Assembly: GCF_039555335.1 (NCBI RefSeq) | Contig: NC_092628.1 | Coordinates: 60,685,547 to 60,749,546, forward strand | Reading direction: 5' to 3' | DNA length: 64,000 nt | From: Amphiura filiformis | Lineage: Eukaryota > Echinodermata > Ophiuroidea > Amphilepidida > Amphiuridae | Shown here: positions 62,801-64,000 of the stretch, piece after piece | Numbering within the stretch: position 1 is the first letter of the stretch | Layout: the number at the start of each line of letters is the position of its first letter | The notes under the pieces: generated by a model | Seen by the model: only the letters and a program-made list of their open reading frames with translations | Databases searched by the model: none | What the model was told of the DNA's origin: nothing | Position numbers and translations under genes: made by a program

Positions 62801-63594
62801 ATACCATTGGGCGGACTTTGGGGTACCTCAGAAGCAAGCTTGTCGGAACCGCTATGGCAGGTACGACAATTACACTTTTCAGCCTAAAAAACATACCAAA
62901 AGCAAAACAAAAACAGACAACCCTCATTTACATTTAACCATGAGTGTGCTTGCTACTCATCATAAGAACTGGCATTTTTTGCAGGATCCACTATATCATC
63001 CTTAGCAAATCCGTCAAATTTAGAATCTAATGAATTAGAATTTCACCAAAAATCTGTTTGTGATAAGCATCCCTGTCAACTCAAAACAAACATGTGGCAG
63101 TACTGCTTTTGAAATAGATCCGACGAGCCTGCTCAGAAGTATATACTAACTGCATTGCTACCAGTAGGCCATTCATGCACGGTGGAGCAGTGGTTCTTTT
63201 GATATAACCTGTTTGGTAACCAGTAAGTGACTACTTGGCCCGATACTTAGCTGATGATTTTTTGACTACCACATAGGTACACATAGTACATGTTGTAGTA
63301 TTCCAGAGAGTACAGGCTAGGTATGGTACCCAGAGGGTGTACATACATTTGATTTCCCAGGTTCTCCAGGGAGGAGAAATTTGGCTGTGTAAAGAAAATT
63401 TCAGAATTGTCAATTTGATCTGTTGATAGAGTTGATGGAATTGTTGAAATTTAAATTGTCTACTTATGGTTTTGTTTTTCTTTAATTTTTTGCAGGTGTT
63501 GAATTTCTATTTCCTGCCAACTCAATACAGGGTTTTGTATATAGCATCATTAGGTTTCATTTGGAGCAATTTCCTTTGCTATATGAAGAGAATG
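50819..63594 (+). CDS. MPV17-like inner-membrane/peroxisomal protein, 3' partial
   Basis: Mpv17/PMP22-family integral membrane protein; relatives lie in mitochondrial or peroxisomal membranes and affect reactive-oxygen metabolism and mitochondrial DNA stability. Coding exons: ATG at 50913 to 51249, 55955-56055 and 63496-63594, joined in phases 1 and 0. That gives 179 residues with the frame still open at a good donor (ATG|GTAAGT), so a short final exon lies past the right edge (human MPV17L has 196). The start context CACCATGG is strong. Landmarks: HPVITNGITYGTIYTCAELT near residue 25, FGPIGYYWYKWLD near 70, a hydrophobic stretch SAGFIAIFFVVMNLLEG near 104-120, and the family signature FWPGAQVLNFYFLPTQYR near 140. 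The MPV17L subgroup is the closest I recognise; MPV17L2 is possible. The second intron carries a large G-rich minisatellite. Confidence 0.88.
50913..51249 (+). CDS. MPV17-like coding exon 1
   Basis: 112 codons plus one base, MAAPKPSMLRQIWDAGRRFA to SAGFIAIFFV, donor GTAG|GTAAGT. The frame also stays open past the donor into the minisatellite, which would matter if the intron were retained. Confidence 0.92.
51286..52890. repeat. 42-bp G-rich minisatellite in an MPV17-like intron
   Basis: The unit is GCTGTTTATTGCTATTGCCA followed by AGGTGAGGGAGGGGGAAATGGA, about 36 units by length, beginning about 40 bases after the exon 1 donor. Each unit contains AAG|GTGAGG, close to the 5' splice-site consensus, and several G runs. 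The 42-bp period keeps all frames open over long distances, which explains frames of up to 278 codons on both strands; they are not genes. Confidence 0.95.
52891..54127. other. MPV17-like intron, no recognisable feature
   Basis: Unique AT-rich sequence. No exon, RNA gene or strong inverted repeat seen. Confidence 0.45.
54128..54357. mobile_element. Fold-back element with ~50-bp arms
   Basis: TACCGTAAAACCCCGTCTAC...AAGCATATA at the left is mirrored by TATATGCTTGTAGACGGGGG...TTTTACGGTA at the right. TA at each end may be the target site. Within the MPV17-like intron. Confidence 0.87.
54358..55954. other. MPV17-like intron, no gene
   Basis: Contains two polypyrimidine-AG sites near 55772 and 55851 that resemble acceptors but are followed by sequence that does not continue the protein. 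Otherwise AT-rich unique DNA. Confidence 0.4.
55955..56055 (+). CDS. MPV17-like coding exon 2
   Basis: 101 nt, acceptor TTTTCTCAG, donor CTCAG|GTAAAT. It encodes MNLLEGKKDVTSELKEKF, then APTFAASCCFWPGAQ, with the amphipathic segment and the first half of the family signature. Confidence 0.92.
56056..57468. other. MPV17-like intron, no gene
   Basis: Poly-T tracts at 56503-56541; otherwise unremarkable. GAAGTCAATGGCTCC at 57280 recurs near 59406. Confidence 0.4.
57469..57637. mobile_element. Hairpin and probable hAT-type element end
   Basis: CATACATAAAAATTGCACCT pairs with GGTGTGATTTTTTATGTATG to form a long hairpin at 57469-57520. The right side, ending AATCCTGGTGCCGCCACTG with poly-C tracts before it, resembles the CAGTGGCGGC... 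terminus common to some hAT elements. I could not find the other terminus. Confidence 0.45.
58364..58627. mobile_element. MITE with ~33-bp TIRs
   Basis: AATTGTGACACGATCTGGTC...CATGGGGCCAAAG at the left is mirrored by CTTTGGCCCCATGGACCAGA...TCGTATCACAATT at the right. AT-rich interior. Confidence 0.85.
59751..60008. mobile_element. MITE family A, copy 3 (best preserved ends)
   Basis: AAAGCCATAATGTACGATCT at the left and AATCGTACATTATGGCTGT at the right are inverted partners. It shares the core AGCCAGTGGGGTTTCTTTCA with 32299-32540 and its relatives. Confidence 0.8.
60009..61643. other. MPV17-like intron, no gene
   Basis: Holds the second copy of the dispersed repeat (60484-60533). No exon recognised; short frames lack any domain. 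Confidence 0.4.
61644..61733. repeat. Interstitial telomeric repeat (CCCTAA)n
   Basis: Tandem CCTAACCCTAACCCTAA with variants CCTAAT, CATAAC and CTAACTATAAC over about 90 bp. It is the metazoan TTAGGG repeat read on the C-rich strand, partly degenerate. Confidence 0.9.
61816..61934. repeat. (GGAA)n microsatellite with GAAT and CAAT ends
   Basis: About 70 bp of uninterrupted GGAAGGAA flanked by GAAT units on the left and CAATCAAT on the right, only about 85 bp from the telomeric repeat. Confidence 0.95.
61935..63495. other. MPV17-like intron before coding exon 3
   Basis: Unique sequence with an A/G-rich stretch near 62080-62120. No further exon seen. Confidence 0.4.
63496..63594 (+). CDS. 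MPV17-like coding exon 3
   Basis: 33 codons, VLNFYFLPTQYRVLYIASLG to NFLCYMKRM, acceptor TTTTTTGCAG, donor ATG|GTAAGT. It completes the family signature and the last membrane segment. Confidence 0.93.
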
Positions 63595-63659
63595 GTAAGT
63601 TGATAAAGGGTCATAACAATATGTTTAACAGGATATGTCCAAGTGTATTGTTTTAACAG

Positions 63660-63890
63660 GATATACTCAAATGCATTGTTTCTCATGAAGCAATGCATTG
63701 TTTTTTGTGAAGCAATGCATTGTTTCTTGTGAAGCAAGATTGTTTCTCTTGAATATACAAGAATATAACAAATATGTTGATGATAAACAAGGATGATGAT
63801 GAGGACTATGATGATGACACTGATGCCAATATGGATGATGATGTGGAGGAGGAGGAGGATGATAACGATGATAATGATGATGACAACGAG
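63660..63890. repeat. ~24-bp minisatellite and (GAT)n tract
   Basis: GAAGCAATGCATTGTTTCTT-type units repeat about four times at 63665-63755. A GATGATGA-rich tract follows at 63779-63890. Both are in the intron after the last visible coding exon. Confidence 0.85.
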
Positions 63891-64000
63891 AAAAAACTAT
63901 TCTATGGCACTATATCACTTTTATCAGGAGACACTATTTACAGTCCTTACCAAAATGGCCATTTTACCTCTAGATGTAATTTATCAACAAGCCGGAAAGT

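Overview
This is a eukaryotic nuclear window: AT-rich, intron-rich and dense with short transposon-derived repeats. The genes have small exons with GT-AG introns and look metazoan. Penelope-like retroelement pieces, hAT-like and TTAA-type miniature transposons, many fold-back elements and interstitial telomere repeats fit an invertebrate, plausibly a marine deuterostome. That placement is an inference; no single sequence here fixes the species.

Three protein-coding genes can be rebuilt exon by exon. (1) 1568-20933, minus strand: four exons of a pathogen-related-protein-like (SnoaL/NTF2-like) gene, with the 3' end outside or unrecognised. Its second visible intron is about 15.8 kb and holds the satellite described below. 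(2) 28239-43641, minus strand: a complete seven-exon STUB1/CHIP gene (294 residues) with TPR clamp, charged linker and U-box. (3) About 47.1 kb to beyond the right edge, plus strand: an MPV17-like gene with a 5' UTR exon and three coding exons visible. STUB1 and MPV17-like are divergent, about 3.5 kb apart. No functional link between the three genes is evident.

Layout: 1-2.2 kb holds 3' exons of gene 1. 2.2-3.3 kb is a terminal-inverted-repeat element. 3.3-16.2 kb is a minisatellite of about 37 bp (roughly 250 units by length), punctuated by copies of one LINE reverse-transcriptase fragment and by two 229-bp unique blocks. It is interrupted by a 2.3-kb insertion that carries its own 69/87-bp minisatellite. 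16.4-28 kb holds 5' exons of gene 1, fold-back elements, a hAT-type element with an exact 8-bp target duplication, and Penelope-like fragments. 28.2-43.6 kb is STUB1. 43.6-47.1 kb is the divergent intergenic region with tetranucleotide repeats and a tRNA-like sequence. 47.1-64 kb is MPV17-like, whose introns hold a 1.4-kb inverted-repeat element, a minisatellite of about 61 bp with two nested insertions, a 42-bp G-rich minisatellite that repeats a splice-donor-like sequence, and interstitial telomeric repeats.

Most long open frames here come from tandem repeats whose period is a multiple of three and are not genes.
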